Below are positions 46,665 through 58,394 of a DNA stretch of 64,000 bases, piece after piece. The notes beneath the pieces are model-generated. The model saw only the letters and a list, made by a program, of their open reading frames with translations, was not told the origin of the DNA and ran no database searches. Origin of the DNA: Capitulum mitella (Eukaryota > Arthropoda > Thecostraca > Pollicipedomorpha > Pollicipedidae); NCBI GenBank assembly GCA_030062745.1, contig CP099843.1:6077001-6141000 (forward strand), read 5' to 3'. The position numbers and the translations under genes were made by a program. Position 1 is the first letter of the stretch. Each line of letters begins with the position of its first letter.

Positions 46665-49323
46665 CAGTGGCGTAGCCAGGGGGGCCAAAGGGACCTTGGC
46701 ACCCTCTGGAGGCCAAGCGGAGCCCCCTGGCGGCCGAGCGGTCCCCCTGGGACCGAAGGCCCCAGTTCTTTGGATTGAGTGAGGCGCCCGCAGGACGTCT
46801 TACACTATCCAAAACAGACAATTAAAGCAAAATAAGAATATTTTAAGCATTAAAGAACGCCTACGAAGGTAAAGAAATCGTACTCCAAATATACAAGAAG
46901 TCTGTGTGCTGCGAAGAGAGGTCCGTGATCTGAATGAACGTTTAGGGGTCCCTGCTAGGGGAGTCCACTGCTTGTCTGGGGAGGGCTCCCTGTCGGCCCA
47001 TAAAGGGCCCATGTCATCCTCTGAAGGGACCTTCTTTCGGTCTGGAAGAAGGCCCCTGCCCCTGTCTCCAGAGGCCGAAAGGGGCCCTTTACAGGCGGAT
47101 AGGTGCCCTCTACAGACAGGCAGTAACCCCCCTGGCCAACAGGGGCCCTAAAACGATCATTCAGGAGCCCTTGCTTTCCTGTAAAGATGTCCCTGCCGAC
47201 CTGTAAAAGTCACCCACCAGGTCGAGAGAAACATCTTTACAGGCAAGAATGGGCCCCTTTACAAGCCAACAGTAATTTTAACCACATGGAGCCCCACTGA
47301 TTGTAAGGGCCAGGCGTGGATCCAAAGGGGAAGCAATTGGGGCGATCGCCCCTCTCCCCTGAGGCCTGAGAAGAGACCCCTGTCAAAGGAGCCCCGAAGG
47401 GGCCCCGTATGAGCTTCACGGGGTCTCAATAAGAACCTGGCGGGCTCCTGATGCAGTCAGGGAGGCCTCCTGGAGGGTTAGATGACCCCTGAGACGCATA
47501 GAGGGCCCCTGTAGCTCCTAAAGGGCCCCTGAGACCACAACGGGGCCCTAGCACGGCAGTGTTCCTAAGACCGCCAGATGGCTCATAGTCCCTTGAGACG
47601 GTCAAGATGACGACTGAGTCCCTAGAGGCCCCTGTGTGCGAAAAACTGAAGGTTCTCGATGTAGTCAGAGGGCCTCCGGGAGGATTAATGAGGCCCTGAC
47701 ACGGTAAAATGGCCTCTAAGATAGAAAGAAGCGCCCTTGAAACTCTTCAAGGGCCCCTAGGACCGTAAGGGGCCCAACATGGCAAAGGGTTCATGAGACC
47801 GCTAAAATTGCCAGAGAGGCACCTGAGACGGAAAGAATTTAAGAGGACGCCTCGCACGGCATACGGAGATCTTAGCCAGCCAGAAGGCCCCTGAACGGCG
47901 ATTCGTCGGTGACCTCAACCTCGAGAGGAGCCACAAATGAGCTGCACTGGCCTTTTTGGTACCTTGAGGGGTTCTTTATACTGTGAGGAGTCCCGGGGAG
48001 GTCAGGTGATTTCTGAGACGGCAAGATGGGCTCGTACACCGCAGATGACCCCTGAGACCGCCAAAAAGGTCGGAGGGCCCCTGCGAGGCAAAGACGATGA
48101 GAGGACCTCTGAGATGGCATTTGGGTTTTATAGGGGCAGTGGACGGCCAAAGGGTCCCCGAATGTAATAAGCGGGCCCCTGGCACGGGCAAGGTCCCCCT
48201 GAGACTGCCAGTGAGGCTCCTGAAGCACCAACAAAAACCCCTTGTTGCGGCTAGAGGGGTCCTAAAAGACTGCTAGATATACCTCAAGTAACAGAGGAAG
48301 ACTCCTGATACAGCCATGGGGACCACCGGAGACGTTCAGAGTGCCTACGACACTGCGCAGGGGCCCTGAAATTGCCAAAATGTCTTTCGTAACTGTCAGA
48401 GGGACCCTGACATGGCAAAAACGTTTCCCAGGGACGATAAGAGAAGTACCCAGGACTACATATGGCCCACTGAGACTGCTAGAGTGGGACCTTTGAGACT
48501 GCTGACTAGCAACAGCGGCCCCTGAGACGACCAGGGGACCCCTAAAACTACCAGACCTTGAGACGCCCAGATTGCTCCTGAAATGACCAAATGACATAGA
48601 GGATTGCCAGAGGCGTCTCCGTCACGGCAGATAGAGATTTATGGAAGGCCTTTTTTAGTTCTTAAGGGACTCCTTAGACGGCAAAAACGTCCCAGGGACG
48701 ACAAGAGGGAACCTGAGATGGCTTAAGCATCCCTGAAACTGCTAGATGGGTTTGAGACTGTCCGAGGTGCCTCTGAAACTGCCAAAGGAGCGCCTGAGAT
48801 GTCCCGCGTTCCACGTGAAACTGGAAAAGGAACTTGAGACCACTAGAGGGTCTTGGCACGGCGGTCGACCCGAGACCACCAAAAGTGCCCCTGTAACTGC
48901 AAGAGGTAGCCTAAACTAAGCTGATAAAACAAAAAAAAAACAAAAGCTACGGGATGGGGACACGGACGGGCTCCTGGACCAGACAGAGATACGACATTTG
49001 AAATTGAGGGAGGGACGGAATCGCCTGAAATCTCACCATTTTTGTCACATTTCGACCACTTTGTTCGGGAACAAAACGCCGAATTTTCTCAAATAAGGTG
49101 AGACGTTTGAATTTTCGGTTATTTCATATGTACAAAAAAACAAAACTACATAAATTTCCACATCTCAGGGGCAAAAAAACGGGGGCTCCGCGCTGACCAT
49201 TCGCCTCCACTCCCCCTCCCCCGCTTTAGCAAAATCCTGGATCCGCCCTTGGCCCCATTGGTGGCGAGGGCCCCCTTGACCCGATTTGCCCCCCTCCCGG
49301 GCGGAATCCTGGCTACGCCCCTG
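46665..49323 (+). mobile_element. hAT-type composite N+D with 8-bp duplication
   Basis: Ends are CAGTGGCGTAGCCAGG (left) and, reading inward from the right, CAGGGGCGTAGCCAGG. Flanks caatgggc (46657-46664) and ccatgggc (49324-49331) match at 7 of 8. The outer element N (46665 to about 47302, and 49250-49323) encloses repeat D, which starts CAGGCGTGGATCC at 47311 and ends GGATCCGCCCTTG at 49250. ccccactg / ccccattg beside the two D ends may be the duplication made when D entered N. The body is degenerate D units with no gene. Confidence 0.85.
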
Positions 49324-49331
49324 CCATGGGC

Positions 49332-49715
49332 AGAACTACATAACACCTTAAAAGGGAGCTGCGTTGGCGACGGCCGACGTGCAGTTTCGCAAATGCTCAC
49401 CGGAGTCGCTGTATTACACCGGATTCTTGCGTTGGCTATGGCGGGTGGGCTGGCTGCCTATACAGCCTTGCGCCGTATGCATGAGCGGACAGTGGTGGTA
49501 CGGTGCGGCGCGGGGTGTCTGCCGGGGAATGTTCCTTGCCATACCGATGAATGCGGGAACAAAATGAGCACATGATTTCAGTTTAATCGTTCATTTAGTT
49601 TTAGATATTGTGTTATTATACACACATGATTTTAATTCCACATTTTCCGATATTTTTTGGCGAGGAACCGCTTCTGTTGCCTCTAATCACCTGCAAGTAG
49701 TACCAGACTGCTCGG
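49332..49715. other. No gene recognised
   Basis: Short GC-rich frames only, then AT-rich sequence. Confidence 0.4.
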
Positions 49716-49723
49716 AGTAGCGG

Positions 49724-49986
49724 CAGGGACGTAGCCAAGAGGGGCCATGAGGTCATGGTCCCCCTTGAGCCAATCGGTCTACACCGGACATATGGCGATT
49801 TTGCACGAATATATGGTCATATAAATGTTAGAAAAGCGAACATTAAACGTTTTCCTGTGCTTTAAATATGAGGCAAAGTACATGCAACTGCCGTTTTCTT
49901 TTTCTTACAAATTCTGTCATATGCCAGAGGAATATGACAAAATTTGACATTTGCCACCCCCCAGGAAAATCCTGGTTACATGCCTG
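49724..49986. mobile_element. hAT-type MITE with 8-bp duplication
   Basis: Ends are CAGGGACGTAGCCAAG and, inward from the right, CAGGCATGTAACCAGG. Flanks agtagcgg / agtggcgg match at 7 of 8. 263 bp, non-coding. Confidence 0.8.
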
Positions 49987-50139
49987 AGTGGCGGCTGTCG
50001 ACGTCGCGTGAGGACGGAGGAGACGAACCCGGTTTCGTGACTTTTTGAAGCCTGTGTCCCCGTCTGTGAAGCCACTCTGTTTGCACTGTGCGAACGCCTC
50101 TCAGAGCTTCGCGGCCAGCTGATCAGACCGTATGACTTC

Positions 50140-50590
50140 ACGACCCTTCGTCACCGCACGATACCGGCGATGTCTTGATCTGGAGATAAGGTACCTGCCT
50201 TCTAAGCGAAGTGTGCAGTTCAAGACTCGATGCAGCCTCAAGTTTTTCAACCTGGCAACCATAAATATCATTCAATTGGCCCTCGGCGCCTTGAACAACA
50301 TCCCGAAACGCAATTGCCATGCAGGGGCACTCAGGTTCTTTCTGAGCCGTCGCTGTCAGGGCGCGTCATACAGATCGTTGGCGGGCTCCCGACAGAGCCA
50401 ACCGATGGAGGTACATCGAAACCATCGCCGGCCATCGACACTGGCTTCTGTCCGAGTAGCGGTCTGCACGCTCGCCATCCACGTATCCTCATACCAGTGA
50501 CAAGTGCCCACTGTCATCAGCTTCTGACTGCCGCACTACACTGACGACCGTCCTGCCAACGAACGTACTGGCCCTACACCCGGCCGTCAG
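50140..50590 (+). other. Probable 5' region of the LINE below
   Basis: GC-rich sequence with broken frames leading without a boundary into the endonuclease domain. No motif of its own. Confidence 0.3.
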
Positions 50591-51895
50591 CTGCGGATCG
50601 GAAACACCGATATCCGGTCGCTGACGTCCTCTACGAAGATTGGTGCGCCACGCTGCCTGCTGAGAGACGCCAGCCTGGACTGCCTGTGGGTTTCAGAGAC
50701 CTGGATCGCAGGAGGTGCAGAAGTCAGCGGTCTACTGATCTTCCCAGACTTCATAGTTTTCAGAAACGGCCGCGCTGTGCCGCGCCGCGGCAGACATGTC
50801 GCCCGAGGCGGCGGGCTGGCCATCCTCATCCGTGACGACGTGTCGGTCTCCGCCTGAGGCTGACGCCACTGCCTGGGAGTCGGCCAGAGACGCTCTGGCT
50901 GAGGGTTCGGGCACCGGTCTGCGATCGTCGACGCCGTTAACCGCCCACCGGACACTCCTGCCGCCTGCCCGGCCGACCTGCGGCAGCAGCCGGAGGCCGC
51001 CATCGGCCTCAACAAGCGACTGTGTATGCTGGGCGACACCAACCTGGACCTCGCACAGACTGCTGAGGCAGGCGCACGCAGCACACCACCTTGCTGCAGG
51101 ATCTGTATCCCCACCAGCTCATCTGCGACGCCTGTCATCCGTCTGCGGTGCCCACCCTCATCGACCACATCAACACCAACGTACCTGATTTCGAAGACCT
51201 CGAACGAGTGACACCATCCCGCATGAGCGATCACGACCTCATCGTCACCAACGTGCCCTTCCAGCGGAATAAGCAACCATCACCCCCTTCTGCCATCTCA
51301 TCAGCACGCTCTACGGACTTCAGACACCTCAGCCTTGATCTGCTGATGTCCGACTGGTCTGCCGTCTACGCACCTGTCAGCACAGAGGCGAGACTCCAAG
51401 CGTTCTTGGGTATCCGGAGCCACTCCGTCGGAAACACTGCCCAAAGAAGACCATCACTTTCCGTCACCCCGAGTGTCAAAGGCTGACGAACAGTGACGAG
51501 CTGCGCCATCTGCAAGCGAGACGCCACGTCGCCCGGCGGGAATCGGATATCACTCGTCCTCCGTTGGCTGAGGGTCGCTGAAGGACCTGAAGCGCACCTT
51601 CACTACCCAGCTCCAGACAGCCAAAGCCGACGTCTTCAAGGCGACACCTACTGAGTTTTCGAAACAACACTGGACCAAGACCAGGAAATCCACCCTTGCA
51701 GAGAGTACTCCTGCATCCAGTCAACACCTCAACGTCGATGTAGCCGACAATTTCAACCGCTACTTATCGGATGCTGGCCGCACCATAGCCTAGGACATCG
51801 GCGCACATCCAGTCGAGTCCTCAACTCCGCGTCCGGCGATTGTTTGTAGCTCTGCTTTCAGAGTCTCCGCGGCTAATCTGAGTGAGTTGAGCATG
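50591..51895 (+). pseudogene. LINE endonuclease region, decayed
   Basis: LRIGNTDIRSLTSSTKIG and LDCLWVSETWI, then RGGGLAILIRDDVSVSA (50591-50854), match the start of an APE-type endonuclease; a stop follows at 50855. MLGDTNLDLAQ (51026), then HQLICDA, PTLIDHINTNV and SRMSDHDLIVTNVPF (51110-51250) are the GDxN, T-x-x-x-H and SDH catalytic blocks. DNFNRYLSDAGRTIA near 51760 is the linker before the RT domain. At least one stop and two frame changes. Probably the same broad CR1/Jockey-like type as 29690-30463. Confidence 0.8.
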
Positions 51896-52065
51896 GTTGT
51901 AACATAAGTTTCTCTGGCACTCTATCGTTCCTTTGTCCTGTCTTCTTTATACTGAAATTTTACAGCTCTAACTTTCAAGGCTGTCTCGATTACATCAGCC
52001 TTACATCAGCCGGTTCTCGGAAACATAAGGAGATACGAAGCTCTCTAATTGGTAAGAATGTCAGC

Positions 52066-52470
52066 CAGGGGTGTCGATTTGCATTCTTTTCAGAGGGCCC
52101 TAGCCCACCCAATGTTGATTTGGGCCCACCCAATCTTGGTTTGGGCCCACCCAATATTTTCTGCCCGTTATAAAGGGAACTGATTAATAATAACGACAAA
52201 TGCGGTCTCAATAGATAAGAAATAGGCAGGAAGAAAAGAATAACGTCTAAAGTCATGTACCTATATTTCTATTTTCCATGCAAATATATATATATATATT
52301 TGACCATGGGGATTAACACGATTTTTTTCGATAAAAAAAACAAAAATTTATAAACTTTTGTCGGTCAAAATAAAGTGGGTAGAATCCGTTGAGAAACCCC
52401 ATTTGGGGAGAGATTAGGCTGTCGGGCCTTCGACTCGGTCCCCAGTCATTTCCAGAAATCGACGCCTCTG
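52066..52470 (+). mobile_element. hAT-type MITE J, copy 1
   Basis: It begins CAGGGGTGTCGATTT and ends cagaaatcgacgcctctg. Three direct subterminal copies of tttgggcccacccaat lie near the left end. Flanks atgtcagc / atttcagt match at 6 of 8. A TATATA run lies in the middle. 405 bp, non-coding. Confidence 0.8.
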
Positions 52471-52529
52471 ATTTCAGTTCACAATGAGCTCCCCCCCCCC
52501 CGCCTGAGAAAATCCTGACTGCGCCCCTG
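52471..52529. mobile_element. Right end of another hAT-type element
   Basis: A C-rich run followed by aaaatcctgactgcgcccctg, ending at 52529 beside accagtac. No left end found. Confidence 0.45.
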
Positions 52530-52537
52530 ACCAGTAC

Positions 52538-52784
52538 CAAGTCTATGAGGTCTTGAACGGCACTGTGCGATCGGTCTTACGATTCGATGCATGTAACGAT
52601 GTGCAGTCGGGTACAGGCTCTGGTTACAGGAAGCGGGCAACAGATCGATCTGGCAACACACCAGATCCTCGGTGAGCCGTGGGAGGCCGAGAAGGGTGGT
52701 TCCGGATGCGGCCCGGACCAGCTGAATACATACTTTGTTGGCGTGGATCCACGAGATGTCAGATCTGAAAGAGACGCCTCATGC
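52538..52784 (+). pseudogene. LINE linker fragment
   Basis: One plus frame reads HQILGEPWEAEKGGSGCGPD then QLNTYFVGV, similar in position and pattern to the segment between endonuclease and RT in Jockey/CR1-like LINEs (compare FNRYLSDAG at 51760). It is flanked by J elements on both sides. Confidence 0.4.
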
Positions 52785-53232
52785 CAGAGGTGTCGATTTA
52801 TATTCTTTTGAGAGGGTCTTGGCCCACCCATTGTTGATTTGGGCCCACCCAATATTGTTTTGGGCCCACCCAATATTTTCTGCCGGTTTTGAGGGGTAAG
52901 TAGTAGCGATAGTAGGGAAAATAGTAGCGAGCAATGGTGGAAAAAAATCGGCCGCAATAAATAAGAGGTACGCAGAGGGAAAAGAATAAAGTCGCGTATG
53001 TATCAATCTATCTTCTTTATATGTGTATATATATGTATGTCTATGTTTATATATACACGTATACATGGGATAAGTGCAATTTCGTATTTCATAAACAGTA
53101 CCAAAAACTCATATATTTCCACTGGCCAAAATAAAATGGGCAAATCCGTTGAGAAACCCACAGTTGGGGGGAGGTTAGGTTGTCGGACCCTCGGCTTGGC
53201 CCCCGAATCATTTACAGAAATCGACGCCCCTG
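52785..53232 (+). mobile_element. hAT-type MITE J, copy 2
   Basis: It begins CAGAGGTGTCGATTT and ends gaaatcgacgcccctg. It carries the same three subterminal gggcccacccaat units. Its own flanks do not match (cctcatgc / atgtcagc). The right flank equals the left flank of copy 1. Confidence 0.8.
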
Positions 53233-53339
53233 ATGTCAGCATTGCACCACGTTTGGCAGCCATCTCCGTCGTCTGTAAAACGCTTATGAAAAGCGCGTCC
53301 CGCGCTGCCTCACCCTCTGTCGGTGCGACTGCGTGGGAC

Positions 53340-53516
53340 TTATTTTTTATTTGACACCTATCTTTTACCTACCGCGGCCGTTTCTTTCGTTATTTTTGCC
53401 CATTTCCCTTTAAAACTGGCAGAAAATATTGGAGGGGCCCAAACCAACATTGCAGGGGCCCAAACCAACATTGGGTGGGCCAGGGCCCCCTCGAAAGAAT
53501 CAAATAGACACCTCTG
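53340..53516 (-). mobile_element. MITE J, truncated inverted copy 3
   Basis: The minus-strand end CAGAGGTGTCTATTTG is followed by the subterminal units (aggggcccaaaccaacatt). The other end is missing. Confidence 0.7.
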
Positions 53517-54105
53517 GTTCCGACCATCCCGGACCGCCGGCGCGTAATTTCGGAGTGCCGTCTCGGAGCGCCGCCGCTAAGGGGACAATGTGAGCCACTG
53601 CCTGTGCGGCCGCCAAGAGGCGACAAGGGCTGTGCCACGGCGTTGCGGCCATCAGGCGTCTGCGTTTGTACTTCGCCCATCGGGGCAGTTCCCACTGTGG
53701 CTTCCTTAGGGTGGGTCCTTCGGATATTGAGGTAAAGAGGGTAACGGCATGTAGGGGTGCATATGCAATATTGAGAGCCCAATCAATATTGCATATAGGG
53801 CTTTCGTGTGTTTGCACATTGCATCATTTGTGTTTGTACGGATTCATTGGATGTAATCGTCGTTCGGTTGGTAATATAATAATTTTGGGGGATTACTGGG
53901 AGAGTTTTCCCTCCTTCGTGCGGTCTGCCGAGGCTGCTCCATCGTGAACGCTAGTCAGCCAACCGGGTTGCTCGTAACGACGGCGTTGCAAGCGGTGCAG
54001 TAGCGGTAGCCTCACTGTGTTTGTTGAGAGACCTCGCCCAGTGGACGGAGTCACGAATGGAAGGCTGGGAGGTCTGGCGTCGCCGACTGGTGCGAGGCGC
54101 GGGTC
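53517..54105. other. No gene recognised
   Basis: GC-rich and then mixed sequence, perhaps part of the LINE whose RT follows. It contains a gccc-aatcaatattgc / gcaatattga inverted pair near 53765-53800. Confidence 0.35.
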
Positions 54106-54433
54106 GGAGGCGAGCTATAAACGCGTCTACACAATCGCTCATTCATCTCTGGCTGTGTACCTGCTGTTTGGAAGCAGGCCATCGTCCTTACCTGTTCTTA
54201 AGTCTGGCGACGTTAAGGAGTGTGGTAGTTTTAGATCCGCCAGCGTGCTCAGTGTCATTGGTAATCTGGTGGAAGAATTTGTCAGCACCTAGCCTTTAAA
54301 TTATGTCGCCGTATTTTGCCTGAACCGTATTTTACCTGTTTCGCAATATGCCTACTGCGCTGACCACTCGACGGAGACGCAATCGACCTGGTCAGCTACG
54401 CCAGAAACAACATGGACAACGGACAGACCACCA
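54106..54433 (+). pseudogene. LINE reverse transcriptase, 5' RT motifs
   Basis: VLKSGDVKECGSFRSASVLS and VIGNLVEEFVST (54195-54290), then DHSTETQ and, shifted, LVSYARNNMDNGQTT (54360-54431), are RT motifs 0-2 of a CR1/Jockey-like LINE (compare PxxKSGDxxxxxNFRPVS). The reading is broken and then interrupted by MITE I at 54434; it resumes at 54847. Confidence 0.8.
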
Positions 54434-54846
54434 CAAGACTGGGAAAGATCCTGTTTTTTGGTGCTCATGAGCACATATTTTCTGGTGCTCATGTTTTCTG
54501 GTGCTTTTGAGCACAAAATGTTTTTGGAGCGCATATTTTCTGGTGTTCTTCAACACCATAAAGCAATGCCAAATTCAAAGCACCAGAAAATATGTGCTCC
54601 AAAAATATTCTATACTCCAAAAGTTTGATACCGTGTCTCCATCAAAAAGCTACATCATAACCACGTTGACAAATTTCTTACTCGAAGCAATGATTCTGTC
54701 TCCATTCAATAAAAACACGTATGGTATTATAACTGACTTACGTTAAGAACGCCAACTTATACCAGTATTAGTGGTTGCAAAATTTCGCACACCAAAGCAA
54801 ACTTTTTGTTTCGACACCAAGAACAAAAACCGGATTTCCAACCCTG
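54434..54846 (+). mobile_element. hAT-type MITE I, inserted in a LINE
   Basis: Ends are CAAGACTGGGAAAGA and, inward from the right, CAGGGTTGGAAATCCGG. Flanks gaccacca / gaccgaca match at 6 of 8. The interior has agcaccagaaaatatgtgct words in both orientations. 413 bp. Confidence 0.75.
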
Positions 54847-55015
54847 GACCGACACGATCTGTTTCCCCAATTTGTCAGAGGCGTTTGAATGCGTCGTTCG
54901 CGGCGTCCTCTTGGCAAAGCTCGGCTGGTACGGTATATTAGACCACTGGTTCACTGACTATGTCGGAATATTTCTGTGTTCCTCTGCGTTTTGTCTTATC
55001 TTCGACCGTCTGCCA
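54847..55015 (+). pseudogene. LINE reverse transcriptase, continuation after MITE I
   Basis: CFPNLSEAFECVVRGVLLAK and LGWYGILDHWFTDYV correspond to the RT motif with the first catalytic Asp (usually FLDLSKAFDCVDH). Here that Asp is Glu, and the YxDD block is not found downstream. Confidence 0.85.
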
Positions 55016-55577
55016 AGTGTTGGGGGGTTTCCAGACCCAGTTGCGAGCCAAAGTTAGGTATTTGATGTGCAGAATAATCATGTATTTTAGGGTACCGTGG
55101 CTGTAGAATTAAAAGGTAGCGTGCCAGCGAAACTCACTTGAAACGTCACGCACAGATATTAGACCAATACCGGTAAAGATTAACACACTAGTTAAATACG
55201 CTTTACAAGGCTATGCTCAAAGATCAGTGTCTGTCAGGAGGCAGCCTCCTCCGTCCTGGCCAATGCCGGGATGAAAATGCTACAAGTGCTCTCCCAAAGT
55301 CTAGTTGACACAGCGGGTTCTCACAGGAACAGACGAAGAGAGCTGCCTTTAAACACCAAACAGAGTCCCAAAACAGCGTCAAGATAGAGTCGAGACAAGG
55401 CTCAGAGAAATAGCAATACTACCAGATGACAGACTGTCACATTCCACACACCTTGGCTAATCCAGGACGAAATGCTGCCGATGTATCCTTGCATAGCTCA
55501 GCTGAAGAGCAATGATGTCATTCGGTCAGGACGTCACCGCAGCGAAGAAACACGTGAGGACGAGCTGAGCCAAGAGA
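55016..55577. other. No feature recognised
   Basis: Mixed sequence, probably decayed LINE or unique; no motif. Confidence 0.35.
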
Positions 55578-55581
55578 GAGT

Positions 55582-55628
<47 letters not shown>

Positions 55629-55671
55629 AGAGAGAGAGAGAGAGAGGGAGGGAGGGAGGGAGAGAGAGAGA
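55578..55671. repeat. (GA)n microsatellite
   Basis: AG repeat with G-runs and GGGA blocks. Confidence 0.97.
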
Positions 55672-55776
55672 CTCCTACGGCCTGGCGGGAAGGTTTTATA
55701 CCACGATCACTGAACCGAGTTTGAGGTGTCGCCTAGTTCGGGCGGCTTCACATTCACCGCCTCAGGCACCTACTGC

Positions 55777-56122
55777 CAAGGTTGGAAAAAGGTATTGCTT
55801 TTTGATGTTGAAGAACACCAGAAAATATGCGCTCCAAAAACATTTTGTGCTCAAAAAGTTTGATTTTGTGCCTCCATCAAAAAACTACATTATAATCATG
55901 TTCACAAATTCCTAACACTGCAAGCAAATGATTTTGTCTCCATTCAGTAAGAAGCAGATGCGATGTCGTAATTGTCTTACGCCAAAATTGCCAACTTAAA
56001 CTAGTGTTACATTTGCCGACGTACCATGTTGGCATGTACACGTACATGCAACAACACAACATGTATTCCATAACAAAAATCATACTCCGACTTTAAGAAG
56101 AAAAATCAGATTTCCAACCCTG
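55777..56122 (+). mobile_element. hAT-type MITE I, copy 2, exact 8-bp duplication
   Basis: It starts CAAGGTTGGAAAAAGG and ends ATTTCCAACCCTG. Both flanks are exactly cctactgc (55769-55776 and 56123-56130). 346 bp, non-coding; homologous to 54480-54846. Confidence 0.93.
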
Positions 56123-56400
56123 CCTACTGCCTACGGCTGAAGGTACCGCTACGCTTGACAGCCGGCTGGTCGATGAAGGGCGCGGTGACTGGTTCTGGAC
56201 AGAATGGCCCGCAGAACCGTGCTCGGAAACGTAGTCACTGTGGTTTGCTAAAGTGGAATTTACATGTTACACCCAAAAACCTAATGGTCGTGATTAGGGA
56301 TGCACCGGATCGGGGTTTTTGTGATCCGGCCGGATACCGGATATGCCGGATCGGGATGCCGGATATCCGGACGGATATCCGGCCGGATACCGGATATTAT

Positions 56401-57120
56401 GCTTATGTGTTTTTATTTACTATTTCTATCGAAAGAATGGAACCGAAAAGACTGAACAAAGAAAAGAAAATATGGGAAACTGAAAAATAGTGAAAAATGT
56501 CGACAGTTTTTGTGTCATCCCCTAGTGCATAAACTCACTGTGAGGTTTCCTTAGGTTTCCTTGTAATCAATAAATAGATGAGCAAAGAACACAACAATAA
56601 TAGCGGAGCTCACCATCTCCCCCTGCAGGCAAAGGTATTTGTGTAGCCACGATTCAGAAATGGGGGGGGGGGGCAAGCTGGCTGCAGTCCACCAAGAACA
56701 TATAGGGCGAGGGGTAGAAATAACTTTTTGGCGTTGCATGACAACTTACGGTTGAATGTCCTTTTGTTGGATTTCAAAGTGCGAGAAATAGTGTCTCCAG
56801 TGGGAACTTCCTATTTGATACCTTAAATTTAGGGGGACATATCGCCACTTCTGGAAAACCGCAGGGGGACATGGGTACCCATAGGCAAAGGCTTCAGAAT
56901 ACGCAGAATACCATTACAGCGCCTTCGTAGAACTAGAATATCTGATTTGACAAGCCTTCTTCACGATTACTAAAGCATGCCTCTCGAAGTAACGGGTGGG
57001 TACTAAGAAATGAAGAAATGAAAACTTTTTAACTATAGATATTTCTTAAACATTACAGGTTTTATCACTGGCATTTGGCTCATGCATGCTAACCACTGTT
57101 GGCCTTAAAATCGCGCAAAA
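56401..57120. other. Left interior of element L, no gene
   Basis: AT-rich, with no recognisable coding. Confidence 0.4.
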
Positions 57121-57354
57121 ATGTGTGAGGAATTTCAATTTATTTGCAGTCAGGAGGCAATATCAAAGCAAGGTGACAGAGAGATTGTCGCGAGACTTGC
57201 CCGTGAGAACTCGGAACGGCCCAAATCATTTATCTGGAGGCACTATGAACCCTTTGGGACCCACGAGCGACTGTTAACAGAACGCTGGCAACCCTCTAGA
57301 GTCGTGGTAATGTTTCCCATGTTGGCAATCACCACCAAACAACCAGATTGAGCG
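57121..57354 (+). other. Open frame in element L, unassigned
   Basis: 76 codons (QGDREIVARLARENSERPKS, then FIWRHYEPFG) look protein-like and end near the E insertion. It could be the N-terminus of the Tc1-like transposase or of a hAT BED-finger protein; neither can be shown. Confidence 0.3.
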
Positions 57355-58387
57355 TTAACCCGCGCAGTGGAAGGGGATTTCGCACTAACGCGCACTGGAA
57401 GGGGGTCTAAAAGTGCTCCCTCCGATCTCGGCAATAGAAAGAGCTAGAAACATGAAATCCTATGGACATGGTGGGGCTATAACGATTTACATTGTTGGCA
57501 ATTTTCATGACTCTAAGTTGATATCTTCAGGGTCAAATAGGGTAAAAAAGGCCAACTTCGGACACTTTCTCGGCCCGTACACGCCATTCCGTACAACTTT
57601 TCGAACGAAACGGGGAGTTTGTTGGGCCCTTAAAACTTAGAATACAACTTCCATTTATTTGGCGTCTTGATTGGGGATTTTGGGTCGAGGTCATGTCAGG
57701 TCATTGACCTATGGCGTAATTTTTTCATCTTTTCCAGATCAGATTTTGACTCTGGTATATATGTATGCGTATCCACGTGCGCACACGTGTCTTTATTAGG
57801 GTCTTTGAACGCAAATTTCATACAAATCGACATGTCGCAGAACAGATCTGGGACAGGTTACAAGATATTTGGCCTTGACCTTTAACGACCTTGATTTTCA
57901 CTGACCTTGGTATATGTAAGCGTATCAGTGTCCGCACACGTGTTTTTATTGGGGCTTTTAATGCATATGTCATACAAACTGACATGTTGCGAAGCAAATC
58001 TGGATCAGGTCACAAGCTGTTTGGCTTTGACCTTTGATGACCTTTAACCTTATTGACCCTGGCTGTGGTCTTGGGACGTCCATCACTTATGCCCGAATGA
58101 CATCGCTTAACTGTGTTCAAACGGTAGTCTTAAGTAGAACGCTAGTTCCTTCACAAAGTTCCCACTTGTCAGCGACAACCGTCGTTTTCGTTATGTGTAC
58201 GTGACTTCAAATGCTTGAAACTTCAAAAATTTCCGGCCGATTTCCAATTTTTCTACGTCATTTGACGAGTTCTTTAATTGCCATAAATGTCACAAAGTAA
58301 CAGCAACCAGCTCCCATTCGTTCTCGAGATATTCAAGAAAAGCGGGTGGCGGGGCACAAAAAGACCCCCTTCCAGTGCGCGTGTTAA
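57355..58387 (+). mobile_element. TTAA element E (1033 bp)
   Basis: TTAA at 57355-57358 and 58384-58387. The ends read inward TTAACCCGCGCAGTGGAAGG and TTAACACGCGCACTGGAAGG. It contains aggtcatgtcaggtcattga and several gaccttgacctt words. No coding. piggyBac-like termini. Confidence 0.9.
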
Positions 58388-58394
58388 AAGACAG

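Noticed and set aside
50587-51276. 229-codon minus-strand frame
   Set aside because: Antisense of the LINE endonuclease region.
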